A stretch of 64,000 nt of DNA from Anaeramoeba flamelloides (GCA_027625915.1 JANTQA010000008.1:1113001-1177000), one strand, 5' to 3'. Shown: positions 23,070 to 34,493, counted from the first letter of the stretch. Notes: generated from the letters alone by a model not told the origin. A program made the numbers and translations.

Positions 23070-25430
23070 CATGTGAATTTTTGAATTAAAAAAATAGACT
23101 CAAATTAATAAATTTTTTCAATGAGGTTAGCTCATCCATTTCATAAACCAAAATACAAATTATTAAAATAATTTTAAAAGATCTTTACAAGATTTCGTTT
23201 TATTTTTAAAAATACCACTTCCTTAATTTCACTTTATAGAACAATATTATCTTTGAACTTAAAGTTCATATATTAACTTAAACAGTGTAAAGGGATTTCT
23301 TCGAAAAACTAGACTATTTTCCAGTCAAAGTTTCCCATTATAATGAAGGGTGGTTTACATGCCTTCAAAATGTTTTGAATGGATTGTTAATAAAACAAAA
23401 AATTTTAATTTCTAATTTTAAAAATTGAAATCATTTTTGCACATTTTTGTTTTTTTCATTTTTTTCTTTTTTTCAATTTTCTTTTTTACATCTAATTCAT
23501 TAGCAATTTTTTTTTTATTACAATATTCATAATTACTTGACAAAAACGTCTCATTTCAATGTTATTAAAACACAGGAAATGATTTATAGAGAAATTATAT
23601 TTATTTCTATTGGAATTTTATTTGGATAGTCAATCGAAGATCAAAATTCAACAACACTGTTTTTCTCAATGATTCCCTAAGAATTTTGGTTTTTAAATTT
23701 TTAAGAAAATATATTAATTTATTTGTTTTAATTTGCATGGATATCAACTACTGTGAATGCCAATTATTCTGCTTATTTCATTTTTTAATCTTCAAATATC
23801 AATTATAAAAAATAATTGATATTTGAAAAAAATGTTGGGGACTTTACTAGAAACAAAGTTTAAATTACTTTTAATTGTAAAAAGACTGGAAAATAAACGA
23901 GATCTCAAATATTTTTAACTTTTTTTTTGTTTTTTTTTTTTTTTCAGTAGATTATCAATAATATTGTTTTTTTTTTGAAAAGTATTTAAAAAAAAAAAAC
24001 AAATTCTAACCTTTGTATATATAAATCCCACATCCGTCAAAATCATCCATCTTCTTTTTTTAAAATTTTTTCATTTTCGAATTCAACCCTTAAAAGTATG
24101 AAAATTTTTTTCTAAATCAAAGATGATTGATTTGGACACATAAGGGATATAAATCGGTATAATAAAAACCAAATTACAAATTAAAAATTAAAATAGGATA
24201 TTTTTTGGAATATTTGATAGATTCATTGAAATAATAATAAATAATATAAAAATTGTTAAAATAAACATTACCCAAATTTACTTTTGATAAAATAAAAATA
24301 AATGTATCAAAATAAAGTTTGTTCTTTCTCCTAGATCGAATCTTTATTTTTATTCACAAAAAATGATTTCGAAGATAATATTTAATAATTAAAAAAAAGC
24401 CTCTTGTTTCAACAAAATTCATTTTACAATGTTAAACAAAACAATAAATAAAAAAAAAAAATTTAAACCCTTTCTATAAAAATTATTGTAATTTATTTGT
24501 AAAAAAGAGCGTATACTTATAAAATGATACACCTAAAGGCGGTTCAAAATTTATGGAATTGTGTTTATAATTTAACACAAAAATGGGCAACAATAAATTG
24601 TATTAGTAATTTGTATTTTAGAAATAAAGACTTCTCATAAAGTATTTCTTTTTCAATTGTTCTATATTTAACTATTTGATTCTAAAATAAATTAATACAG
24701 TGTAATTGACGTTGGTGGACAAAGATCAGAAAGAAGAAAATGGATTCATCAATTTGAGGATGCTACATTAATAATTTTTGTAAAATAATCATTTTTTTTT
24801 TGTTATTTTTTTTTGTATTTTTTTCACAGTATTTTTGTATCTAATGAAAATTAAAAATTGAAAAAAAAAATATTAAACGAAAATATTATTTCCATATTTC
24901 AGGTTGTTGCCGCAAGTGAATTTAATCAAAAATTATATGAAGATGAAAGTATTAATAGAATGGTTGAAAGTTTAACATTATTTCAAAAAACAGCAAATAA
25001 TGAATATTTCAAAAAAAAAAATTGTGTAATTTTTTTAAATAAAATAGATTTATTTGAAGAAAAAATTAAAAAATATGATCTTTCAGAAACCTTTCCAGAA
25101 TATAAAGGCGGAAAGGATGTTGAAGAGGCCAAAAAATTTTTAAAAAAGAAATTTATTAGTATCGGTCAAAATGGAGAAAGAAACATTTTTGTACATGAAA
25201 CTTGTGCCACAGATACAAAGAACGTATGTTTTTTTTTTTTTTTTTTTTATTATAAAAATATCATCAATTATCTTGAATTAAGTTTTCTCAAAATTTTTTG
25301 TTTCTATTATTTCTTTCGTTTTTTATTTTATTTTCTGTTTTTTCTTTTTGTATTTTAGATTGAAAATGTATTCGACGCAGTAAACACAAGTATACTTGAG
25401 GAATCGTTAAAAATCGGAGGGTATATTTAA
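16616..25430 (+). CDS. Heterotrimeric G-protein alpha subunit (six exons)
   Basis: Assembled from exons 16616-16933, 20781-20932, 21046-21174, 24701-24779, 24903-25223 and 25359-25430: 1071 nt, 356 aa, the usual family length. It relays receptor signals by GTP exchange and hydrolysis. Residues: P-loop GTGESGKTT (46-54), helical domain (about 75-160), switch I with Arg181 in RIPTTG, switch [14 protein letters not shown] with catalytic Gln207, NKID (272-275) and TCATDT (326-331). All phases join cleanly and alignment to animal G-alpha leaves no gap. Donors are GTAAGT, GTAAGT, GTAAAA and GTATGT, but intron 1 uses GTTTGG, the weakest part of the model. The N-terminus [10 protein letters not shown] has Pro after Gly2 and no Cys, unlike myristoylated/palmitoylated G-alphas. 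The C-terminus lacks a pertussis-toxin Cys. Introns 1 and 3 exceed 3.5 kb. Confidence 0.9.
17841..18079. mobile_element. Short TIR element, family T4 copy 1
   Basis: The left arm GACAAAATTTTCATTCAGC pairs with the right arm GAATGAAAATTTTGATC, with AATAAATT/TTTTATTTTGAAATTAACAG outside. A related copy with the same arms sits at about 29226-29455. Non-coding. Confidence 0.5.
18112..18313. mobile_element. Tc1/mariner-like MITE, copy 2
   Basis: Same family as 9094-9293: left CAGTGAGTTCCACTTTTAAG, right AAAAGTGGAACTGACTG with TA after it. About 200 bp, somewhat diverged in the left end and interior. Lies in G-alpha intron 1. Confidence 0.8.
18999..19338. repeat. Cluster of palindromic hairpin modules, array 1a
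   Basis: Three self-complementary units of 70-90 bp. Module B (18999-19083) opens TAGGTTTTCTTGAGGTTTTC and closes GAAAACTCAAGAAAACCTAA. Module A (19171-19252 and 19268-19338) opens TTTCAGAATTCAAAAGAAT and closes AATTCTGGAAAACC or similar. Units typically start GTTAGG and end CCTAAC. Confidence 0.7.
19482..19502. repeat. (TA)n microsatellite
   Basis: About ten TA units inside the LINE-B fragment. Confidence 0.8.
19870..20148. repeat. Cluster of palindromic hairpin modules, array 1b
   Basis: Module A at 19870-19935, module B at 19981-20070 and module A at 20071-20148, contiguous. Same unit types as array 1a, lying directly downstream of the LINE-B end and a long T run. Confidence 0.7.
20255..20345 (-). 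mobile_element. LINE-A 3' terminal fragment, inverted
   Basis: Reverse complement reads AAGTGTAATTTGCACTTCTT followed by TAATAATAATAAAA, the LINE-A 3' end, preceded by a degraded end of its coding region. Near the 3' end of G-alpha intron 1. Confidence 0.6.
21175..24700 (+). other. Giant intron 3 of the G-alpha gene (3.53 kb)
   Basis: Canonical GTAAGT donor and TACAG acceptor, phase 2, splitting Thr200 just before the switch II motif. The interior is AT-rich with a (TA)n tract at about 23038-23063 and long T runs. No LINE or MITE is recognised and no nested gene seen. Confidence 0.75.

Positions 25431-25433
<3 letters not shown>

Positions 25434-25467
<34 letters not shown>
25434..25467. repeat. 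(TA)n microsatellite after the G-alpha stop
   Basis: About 16 TA units starting a few bases after the stop codon, thus within the likely 3' UTR. A TTTC-repeat tract follows at about 25550-25577. Confidence 0.8.
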
Positions 25468-25471
<4 letters not shown>

Positions 25472-25577
25472 ATGAAACCTTTTACATATAAAAGACAAAT
25501 GTGTGTGTTATTTTATTGATATAATAATTATTATTAAATTTGCTTCATTTCTTTTTCTTTCTTTCTTTCTTTCTTAT

Positions 25578-26849
25578 TTTCAAAATTAAAATATTGATAT
25601 TTCCTTGAATAAAACAAAAAAAAATAAAAAAAATAAACGTTTTTTCTTATTTTATGTGATGAAAAAATTATTTCTTGTTTATACAAAAATCAAAAGTATG
25701 GGTGTTTGGGGTGGTATAAATTTTGAAAGAATCATAATTTTGAATTCTGATCCTTTGTAAATATATATATATAACCATAATTTTTATTGATAGTTGTGAT
25801 CTAAGCTATTTTCAATATAAACGGGGTAAATTGTTTTTAAAATATCTTTATTAAACTTTATTCAAATAATATAACTATTTAAAAATCCAAAGTTGTTATT
25901 TAGTCATTAATTGATTCTTCATAAAAATTCAATTTGGTTATCTGTGATACATTCTTTTAATTAAAAAGATAAAAGTTTCTGATCGCAATTTTATATGATA
26001 TTTTTAAAGGTGAATATTTCTGGTTAATAATTTTCTTTTTTCTAATAAAAAAATGTATAGAAAAGAGGTTAAATCTTGAGAGAATTTTTAATAGAGGATA
26101 AAAATTTTAACAGGTTTTTTTATTTTAGTAAAAATTTGATTATCAGATGATTTTAAGATTTTTAAATTTATTAATTGTAATTTTTTTTGTTCTATTATTA
26201 TTTTTTTTTTTTTGATAATTTTTTCTTTAATTAATCCCCCCCCGAAAAATAGATATTCTAATGGAGTGTTGATAACTTATTAAAATCAAAATTTCTATAA
26301 ACTTATTTAGATTGTAAAGATACTTCTGTATTAAATTAAAGTTTTAACCTGAAAATAGAATAAAAAAATACGTGGATATTTTCACCAAGTCGTAGACATT
26401 TAAGAATTGGGCATTTTCTTTTAAAAAAGATTATTTAATCCACATTTTACCTAAATTGGTTTATTTATTACAAATGTCAACATAATTCCGAAAAAAGGGA
26501 AGCCTTTATTATATTAAAAATCAGAATTTATTTTAATAATAGAAATTTCATTATTTTATTTTTAAATGTTAAAAATTCCAGATACTCATGAAATAAAAAA
26601 AGAAGAAAAATTGAATATTTTTAACCATGTTATATTTATAAAAGTTGATTTAAATATGAGAAATATTTATTAAACATTTATCTAAAAAATCAAATTATTT
26701 GTTTATATATGATTTTTGTATGTATTAAATTGAATTTGTTGTGTTTTTTTACTTGAATTTTAAAGTATTTAAGAAGAAAAGTGAGATTATCTTTAGTACA
26801 ATTTGTTCAATCCTTTGGTTGAATTTTCCAACTATTTCGAAGTTGAAAT
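25578..26849. other. Intergenic, no gene seen
   Basis: AT-rich DNA downstream of G-alpha. A run of eight or so C residues occurs near 26236. No ORF with recognisable content. Confidence 0.5.
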
Positions 26850-27988
26850 ATTTTTTGTATAAATTACAATATTTTGTTTTAATTCAATTCAATTCATATA
26901 CATAAGAATATCTATTTAGATTATTTGTGAAATTTCTTGTTTTTATTATGGAAGTAGAACCCTTTATTTTTAAAATATTTTTGTTGTTTGTTTATATTGT
27001 TATTGTATCTAATAATTTTTAAATATTCCTGGACTTTCCACCCAGTGCTATTTATTATTAAGTTTTCTCTAAATTGATTAACATTTGCACATAGTAATTT
27101 TAAATTTTCTACTAGTCAATTAATATTTTCGTTGTCTTTTTTTGAAAATTTTAACTTTTTTGAAATGTCTTGAAAAACAAGAAATTCCAATTTCTTTTTG
27201 ACTTTAAATCTTCTTTTATTTATCGTAATTCTTATTTGGTCGATATTGCTTCAGTTTTAGATTATTATTGTTGGAGAGTGTGTATTAATTTTTCAATTTT
27301 TGTGACTGTTTTATTTATTCAAAGATATATCATATTGAAAAAAAATGGGTTAGATTGGAAATAACTAGTCCATAAAATAGTTGGATTATACATATCAATT
27401 TAAATATTTGTAATTTGACTCCATTTTTTTTTTTTTTTTTTTTTTTGGTTAAAAATCATTTTGATTTTTTTAAAATTCTGTTTTACTTTTTTAAAGTTTT
27501 TTTGTTACTGTTTATCTTTCTTAAGTCAAATACGTATATACTATATTTCCGATAATTGATTTGATTTTAGTTTTTTATCAATATTTAAGTTCATTCAAAA
27601 TTCTTGAATAATTTTATAAAATAATACTAATTTTTTCTCAATTTCTGGAAAGTGTACCTTCCATTATTAAAATTAAATCATCTACAAACATTTGAAGAGG
27701 ATGAATTAAATCTTTTATTTTTTTCAATTCAAGGTTGAATGATCAATTCAAAAATTAAAGGAGGAAGGGGGTTCCTTGGTAAACTCCCATTCCTATTTTT
27801 TTATAATATTTTTTTTAACCAAATTTTGATTTTTTCATTTTTGATATATTTATCGAGGGTATAGTGAATGAATATGTGACTAATTTCGTCAAAAATTTTT
27901 TTAATATCAATTGTGAAAATAAAAAATTCTTTTTTTCTAAATAGGTTTTAAGTTCAAAGAGTAAATTTAAAACAGTAATTTTTATATC

Positions 27989-28190
27989 TACAGTCAGTTC
28001 CACTTTTAAGACACAAAATTTCAACGAAATTAAAGGTACAAAAAAAATCTCAAATTAAGGCACATTTTTTGGAATTTTTTTTTTTTACAATTTATTTTAC
28101 TAGAATCTGAATTGTGTGCCTTAATTTGAGATTTTTATTGTGCCTTAAATTTCGTTGCAATTTTGTGCCTTAAAAGTGGAACTGAATGTA
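27989..28190. mobile_element. Tc1/mariner-like MITE, copy 3
   Basis: Left end TA-CAGTCAGTTCCACTTTTAAG; right end AAAAGTGGAACTGAATG-TA. Inverted arms include AAATCTCAAATTAAGGCAC and GTGCCTTAATTTGAGATTT. Inserted within the LINE-B reverse-transcriptase region. Confidence 0.85.
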
Positions 28191-28483
28191 TAAAAAATTG
28201 GGAATATGATACTTGATTCCAAGAGTCTCCAACCTCTTTAGAAACACGTTTTAGAAAAAAACATTTCTAAGGTATTATTAATTGATATTGTTCTATAATT
28301 TAATGAAATCCCTTCATCCCCAGATTTATGAATAAATAAAAGATTTCTTTCTTTAATAAATTTAATTGTTTCTTCATTTGGGTTAGTTAATCCAATACAA
28401 AAATATACCTTGAAAATTTTTTAAAAAAGCTGGAGTTTCGTTTTCATTAATTTTCTTTGGTTCCAGTTTGTAGAATTGAAATA

Positions 28484-28660
28484 TACAGTTAGGTCCACTT
28501 TTCAGACACAAACTTTCAACAAAATTTAAGGCACAAAAAAAATCACAAATTAAGAACATTTTTTGAAAAAATTTTTTAAAAAAATTTTTTTACACATATT
28601 ATTTTACTGTAATTTGCATTTTCTTTAAAGTTTGCACTTTAAAAGTGGAATTGACTCTAA
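28484..28660. mobile_element. Tc1/mariner-like MITE, degenerate copy 4
   Basis: Left end ACAGTTAGGTCCACTTTTCAG and right end AAAAGTGGAATTGACT resemble the other copies, but the right arm is shortened and both ends are mutated. Probably the oldest copy in the window. A further scrap (TTTGTGTCTGAAAAGTG) lies near 28925-28942. Confidence 0.65.
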
Positions 28661-29000
28661 TCAAATTAAGTATTTTCTAAATTTTAATTATTCAAAATAA
28701 TTTTTGTTGATGAACTTCTAATTTTATTTTATTAATTTCCAATATTTTTGATTAAATTCAAATACAATAATTGATTTGATTTATTAATTTATACATTTTT
28801 TCGAATTTATTTTTTTAATTTTATCCATTAATTTCTCATCCAAAAGTAAATTTTTAAGTAAATTAAACATCTCTTCATTTTCTTTATTAATTTGTAATTT
28901 TTTTGTTTGGTAAATTTGGTTCAAAGTTTGTGTCTGAAAAGTGTAACTTTCAGCATTTCAAATCAATTTTTTATTGATTTAAACCATAGTGGACTTAGAG

Positions 29001-29123
29001 CCGTTTCAACTCAGGTGTGAATCGTACTCATTCGTTGAATGGTTGGGAAACATTCCGAGTCAATTTAAAATGTTTTCTCGACCATTCAACGAATGAGTGT
29101 GATTCACACCTGAGTTGAAACGG
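29001..29123. mobile_element. Palindromic element, 123 bp, long hairpin
   Basis: The left arm CCGTTTCAACTCAGGTGTGA and onwards for about 45 bp pairs almost perfectly with the right arm, which ends TCACACCTGAGTTGAAACGG. The central loop is about 30 bp. Richer in G+C than its surroundings. It looks like a young fold-back MITE, but no clear target duplication is visible. Confidence 0.7.
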
Positions 29124-29225
29124 GTATATATGATTTACTTTTAACATAAAAATGATCTTAAATTCGAAATCAATATAGGGTGTATCTAATCCCTTAAAAA
29201 TAAAATTTTGACACGAATTGTAAGG

Positions 29226-29455
29226 CTAGAGTTAATTGAAAAATAAAAAGAACAAAATTTTCAATCAGCTTTCCAAAAAAGAACAATACTAAAGAATTAA
29301 GTCGAAGTCATCAAAATCCCAAATTCTTTAATAGGGATTTAATAATTTAAGCTTATTTTAAGAAATTTAAAGTTTGATTTAATACATGAGTTTAAAAAAT
29401 CATTGTTTATTTGTAAAGATTACTGAAAATTTTGTTCAATTTATTTTGCAACAAA
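29226..29455. mobile_element. Short TIR element, family T4 copy 2
   Basis: Arms GAACAAAATTTTCAATCAGC and TACTGAAAATTTTGTTC match the arms of 17841-18079. Non-coding. Confidence 0.5.
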
Positions 29456-30142
29456 TAGTATATCGGATTTTTTTCGGGCAAGGGTTTTACAGACGACAAC
29501 ATACCACCAAAATAAGAGATCACTAAAAAGTGAAAATAGATATTTTTGAAACATTTAGAAAATAAAAAAAGTTGACAATAAACTTGGGAGTTATTTAAAC
29601 GCGACCAATACACTTCGGTTTTTTAATGTTTAACAGATTAACACTCTTGAGATCACAAATTGCGGAATAAAGAAAGAACATTTACCTTTCTTTTCTTTTT
29701 TTTTACAAAAAAACTTTCTTCATTTTCCATTCAGTTTAAAAGATCTTTTAAGGACTTTTCCATTGAACAGAAAATCCTTTCACTTTTTGCTGGAAATTGA
29801 AACAAAAAACAAGTTGTATTATTTCGGTGTATTAATTAACAAAAAATCTATTTTTAATTCAAGTTGAAATGATCAAAACAAAAAAACAGAACAAAATGAA
29901 GAAGAATAAAAAAACTTTCAAAGAACAGTTGATTTATTGAGAAAAATATCAATAAAAAAAACGAAAATTTCACATTTCCTAAATTGGGCAAACCTTCCCG
30001 AATAAAAAAAAAACATTTTTGGAAATCAATTGTTTTGGTTGAGAAGAATCTTAACAAAGACAAGGCTAATCACACAAATTAATTTTTTAAATTTTTCCTT
30101 TTTTTCGATCTTTTTTTTTTTTTATCAATAATTTTCTGTTGA
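29456..30142. other. Upstream region of the homeodomain gene
   Basis: No gene that I can support. Short minus-strand frames match nothing recognisable. A T run of about 20 precedes the start codon. Confidence 0.45.
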
Positions 30143-32116
30143 ATGACTGAAGGGGAGAATGACATTAATTTCACAAATTTTCAGGATTTAAATATTAATT
30201 CTTTCACTAACAATTGTAAACCAATTTTGGATGTTTTTGAAGAATCAGAAGAAGAAACGAAAAACTATTCTGTCGGATGGGACGATGATTTGGTTTCGCT
30301 TCATCGAGTGCATGACTATACCGAAATTGAGAATTCGATCGATCAGTTAGATCACTATTACACAGACTCTGTCGGCTTTGACGACGAAGACTCTGAAGAT
30401 CTTCCATTTTTGAGCACCTCTTCTGTTCTTGATTCTGTACGATCACTAGGCACATTCCCAAATCTGAAATCTAAGCAATTAAAAGACATTGAGACTGACA
30501 CCTCGGTGTCCTTGGAAATAAGTGATCTAAATTCCCCATCACTTACCGATTACGAATATTTAAATTTCCAAAGAGAGAAGGAAAAGAAAAAGAACAAAAA
30601 AATTCATAAAAAAAAAAAATACAAAAACAAAACAATAATCTATTCGAACTCTAATTCCTTTTCTCTTCGGAACTCCAAAACAGAAATCAATTCAAGTCAC
30701 ATTTCAAAAATTAACAAAACAAATACATCGTTCAACAACAATTCTAACAGCAACACAAAAATAAATCCCAACAATTTTACCACCACAAATACAAATACAA
30801 ACACGAACACAAATAAACAAATTGATTTTAATCTTAATTTGAAAAACAATTCAAAAAGAAACGATCCAAACACAGATCAAAACCAGCAAACCCAAATACC
30901 TAATCATAATAATCGGATTACAATTGGGCAACTCCAGGATTATTTTCTTGATTTTGACTTAAGTTTATTAAAAAAAGTGATTGAAAAAGGGCAACTTTCA
31001 GAGTTATTATCAAAGGAACAAGAAAAAGAGAAAGAGAAAGAGAAAGAAAAAGAGATGAAAAAAGAAATGGGTGATAAGAGGAGAATGGTTCAAACAGATA
31101 GAGAAACCCAAAAAAAGAAGATCAGTAACCATACAGAGTTAACGAATAAGCAAAAAAATAAACCAAACGAGGTTCAAAATCAAAAGAACAAACGGTTAAT
31201 GCAACAAAATAAGCAAATTTATAACGAAACAATACATTTCAATAAATTTCAAGAAGAGTTGGAGCCGTCCCAAGTCTTAGAAATATATATTAAAGACAAG
31301 TATGATCGACAAAAAACACAATTAAATAACTTCAGTTCATCGTTAAAGGTAGAAAATAAACCAGAAAGAAGAGATCAACAAGCCCTTCGAAAAATGAATC
31401 TCAATTATAATTATAATTTAGATTTGGATTCCATCCGGCCAATTGTTTTGAGCAATAACCAGCTGTCTCAAATGAAAACCAAAAAAACAACTAACAAATT
31501 TGAAAAGCGCAAACGCAATCACCCAGCATCATCGTCATCCTCTACATCCGATTCAGAACCCAACAACAGCACGAGCCAATCCAATGGGAAGGGGAGCTTC
31601 TATCAGGGCAAACGGGAAAAAGTGCCCAATCAAAACAATGACAATTATATCGATTCAAATTTCCATTCCAATTATGTTTCGCCTTCCATTACGAACTCAA
31701 TTTCAAGATCCAATTTAAGGATGAGAAATTCAACAAGGCGCCCCAAAGCAAAGCCCCCGAAAAGAAATAAAAGGAAAAAAACAAGGAAAATCCGTTCGAA
31801 CGAGATTGATTGGCAGAGAAAGACTTGGAGGTTTGTTTTCGGCCGGAAAAAGGGTGTCAAGATCCTGAAAAAGAAAAGAAAAAAAAGACAGCAAAGACTA
31901 AATACCCCCAAGCACGCAAAGTCAATTTTTGAAAAATGGTTTTTAGATCATTTGGACGACCCACAGGGTCCTTATATGGACAAAGAAACAAGAACGCAGT
32001 TGTCACAGATTACCGCTATACCGGAATTGCAAGTGCAAAGGTGGTTTGGCCAAAGAAGAAGATCTCAGCGTTTGCGTTGGTTGAAGGGTGAAGCACCAAA
32101 GCCGAATTGGATTTAA
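30143..32116 (+). CDS. Homeodomain (TALE-like) protein with divergent recognition helix
   Basis: A 657-aa protein whose last 70 residues resemble a homeodomain. Helix 1 is around FEKWFLDHLDD, then a loop with PQGPY, then a helix LSQITAI and the recognition helix ELQVQRWFGQRRRSQR (Trp634, Phe635). The helix 1-2 loop is about three residues longer than in TALE homeodomains and six longer than in typical ones. The near-invariant Asn51 of helix 3 is Gln637 here (WFGQRRR instead of WFxNxR). A strongly basic Lys/Arg stretch precedes the domain (about 540-585) and should give nuclear import. The rest is acidic (1-150), then Asn/Thr/Ser-rich and Lys/Glu-rich. A nuclear DNA-binding regulator is the likely role, but altered DNA contacts are expected. 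Single exon; the start is the first ATG, after a T-rich tract. Confidence 0.75.
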   Translation: MTEGENDINFTNFQDLNINSFTNNCKPILDVFEESEEETKNYSVGWDDDLVSLHRVHDYTEIENSIDQLDHYYTDSVGFDDEDSEDLPFLSTSSVLDSVRSLGTFPNLKSKQLKDIETDTSVSLEISDLNSPSLTDYEYLNFQREKEKKKNKKIHKKKKYKNKTIIYSNSNSFSLRNSKTEINSSHISKINKTNTSFNNNSNSNTKINPNNFTTTNTNTNTNTNKQIDFNLNLKNNSKRNDPNTDQNQQTQIPNHNNRITIGQLQDYFLDFDLSLLKKVIEKGQLSELLSKEQEKEKEKEKEKEMKKEMGDKRRMVQTDRETQKKKISNHTELTNKQKNKPNEVQNQKNKRLMQQNKQIYNETIHFNKFQEELEPSQVLEIYIKDKYDRQKTQLNNFSSSLKVENKPERRDQQALRKMNLNYNYNLDLDSIRPIVLSNNQLSQMKTKKTTNKFEKRKRNHPASSSSSTSDSEPNNSTSQSNGKGSFYQGKREKVPNQNNDNYIDSNFHSNYVSPSITNSISRSNLRMRNSTRRPKAKPPKRNKRKKTRKIRSNEIDWQRKTWRFVFGRKKGVKILKKKRKKRQQRLNTPKHAKSIFEKWFLDHLDDPQGPYMDKETRTQLSQITAIPELQVQRWFGQRRRSQRLRWLKGEAPKPNWI

Positions 32117-32894
32117 ATTGTTTTTGATTTTTTGATACATTATTTTTTGATACATTATTATTTTTTTTTTTTTTTTGGATTTCAAAAATTACCTTTATTT
32201 TTTATTGATCCAAAACAATTTAAATAGAGTAATTTTTTAAAAAAATATGACAAAAAAGTTTTCATAAAGTTCCACCTGAAAAAAAAGCCGATAAACCGAA
32301 TTATAAACTATTTTCGGGAATGATTTAAAAACTTTTTTGATCAACGCCTTTTTAAAAAAACTTTATTGTTAATATTAATTTATTTTTTTTAAGATTTTCT
32401 AATCAACAAAATTTTAAAAAAAATAATATCTCTCTTTTCTTATTTGATATTTCTTTCTATCTGATTTATAACTTGTTTACATATTTTCATTTAATTTAAT
32501 TTTTTTTTTTTAATAATTTTTTCTTTTCTTTACATTTATTTATTTTAAAACTATTATAATGCAAATTATATAATGTTGAGACAATAATAATTATTAACTT
32601 TGATTAATAAATTGAAAAAAAATTTCAAAAACAATAAAAATACTAAATATAAAAATTCTTTAATCTTATTGGATTTTGATTTTGATTTTATTTTTAATTT
32701 CAGCCATTAAACATTTAAGATAGTCAACACTTTTATTTTTTATAAACCTAACTTTAATTTAAATTTTTTCATGACAATTTATACAATTAAAAATTATTAA
32801 TTAATTCTTGAAGAATTTTTAGAAATAATTATTATCGATTTGATTTTATATTAATAAAAGTAAGCTTTCTATTTAAAGATTTTTTTTTGTTATA
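32117..32894. other. Intergenic, no gene seen
   Basis: AT-rich 3' flank of the homeodomain gene with long T runs. Confidence 0.5.
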
Positions 32895-33445
32895 AATAAA
32901 CACCATTCCACTCAAAACAGACCAGCCAAAAATGAAAAAAATTACTTTTTTTTTTTTAAGAATCAAATAAACTAAGATTGTTTAGAAATAACAGAAATAA
33001 TAAACTTAGGATTAGAGCCCATAATTATTAAAGAAATACCCGAATAAACCTTAAATTTCTAAAAAAAAAAAAATGTCAAAAAATTTTTTATTCCCTTTTC
33101 ATTGGAATATCTCGTACAAAATTCTCAATTTCGTTGGGAAATTAAAATTGTTGACAATAAGTTATTTAAATGGTAGATATAAACATTTTAAATTAAAATA
33201 CAAAGTCTAATATTTCCTAAAGTTAATTTTGAGTTTCAAATATTTTTTTTTTCAAAGTTAATTTTTAAAAATAAATAACAAGAAAAAGAAAATAAAATAA
33301 CATAAAAAAAAAAATTTCCAAAATGAGAAAAATATATTCAGATCTAAAATTTGAAAATTTATTTTTAGAAGAATTATTAGATTAAACTCATAGAATTTGT
33401 TATCTTTCTTCAATAAAACTCAGAAAATTTGACTGAAAAAGAGTT
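32895..33445 (+). repeat. Dispersed repeat R3, copy 1
   Basis: About 550 bp that recurs in the same orientation at 47195-47775. Shared ordered words include ATAAACACCATTCCACTCAA/ATAAACCCCATTTCACTCAA, CCAAAAATGAAAAA, AGTTTCAAATA/AGTTTGAAATA followed by TTTTTTTTTCAA, TTCTTCAATAAAACT and AAAGAGTTTAT. Moderately diverged, non-coding, with an A-rich centre. Confidence 0.7.
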
Positions 33446-34293
33446 TATATTTTCAGAACATTTAATATAATTTAAAATAATTTCACCACAAAAGAATTTA
33501 AAAAACCATTGAAAAAAAAAATCTTTGATAGAAAAAAATATAAAAATATAAAATAAAATATTTAGTTGAGAAAATCAAACAAAATTAATTTAGTATAATG
33601 AATCAAAATATAAACAATTTTAAACTTACTTTTAATAAATTTCATTAAACTTTTTTAATGAATCATATTTTAAAATTAAAAAATACAAATATTGTTTTAA
33701 TATTTGTTTATTTTATTTATTTTTTATTTTTGAAATGACATTTATAGAAAAATTCTTAGATTACACCCCTACCTTTTAAAAGTAAATACATTTTTTTTTT
33801 TTTTGAGAACACCAGATTTAAAACTTTTTGAAAGTTTTCTGTTTTAATTAAATTTGTAGTTTGTTTTAAAAAGATTTTCTTGATACATAAACCAATAAAC
33901 CACCTTTAAACGTAGATTTCCTGTTCTACTAATATAGAAAACCTAAAAAAGTTTTAATTATTAAAAAATTTTTACTTTTTTAAAATTTGAAATTTGAAAA
34001 AAACATCAAAAAGTAATCAAAATATAAAACGTACTTATTTGGTTTGTATTTTACAAATAAATAATTATTACAGTTTTTTCCCTCTTTCTCTCCCCATTTA
34101 TTGAATTTAATAGTGTATCAATTCTATATTTGGAATATATGCTCATAAAGAAGTATTTTATTTCAAATTCTCCCAATTAAAAATTCTCTATAATGGAAAT
34201 GATTTTGTTTAAGTTGCCAATTCGTATCGTATACGAAAAACTGATGAAAAAAAAAAAAAAAACTCCAGAAAATTTTCAATTTTTGAGCATTAT
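33446..34293. other. Intergenic, no gene seen
   Basis: AT-rich, no ORF or RNA gene recognised. Confidence 0.5.
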
Positions 34294-34493
34294 TACAGTC
34301 AGTTCCACTTTTAAGACACAAATTATCAACGAAATTTAAGGCACAAAAAAATCTCAAATTAAGGCACATTTTTTGGAATTTTTTTTTATTACAATTTATT
34401 TTACTAGAATCTGAATTTTGTGCCTTAATTTGAGATTTTTATTGTGCCTTAAATTTGGTTGAAATTTTGTGCCTTAAAAGTGGAACTGACTGT
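34294..34493. mobile_element. Tc1/mariner-like MITE, copy 5
   Basis: 200 bp: left TA-CAGTCAGTTCCACTTTTAAG, right AAAAGTGGAACTGACTG followed by TC. Arms include TCTCAAATTAAGGCAC and GTGCCTTAATTTGAGA. Very similar to copy 3. Confidence 0.85.

Larger units (their letters stand above)
26850..28980 (-). mobile_element. LINE-B relic with reverse transcriptase, split by MITEs
   Basis: Read on the minus strand. LLFIHKSGDEGISLNYRTIS (about 28270-28350) is the start of an RT domain. TIDIKKIFDEI (about 27900) is motif A. YQGTPLPPLIF with a preceding GMG (about 27740-27790) is motif B and FVDDLILI (about 27670) is motif C. The region near 27040-27130 matches the LINE-B fragment at 18840-18970, and RNFTNNLNRYSYVY (about 26900-26945) is the start of the C-terminal domain. 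Several stops and frame changes make this a dead copy. It is interrupted by MITEs at 27989-28190 and about 28484-28660, which must be younger. Confidence 0.75.
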
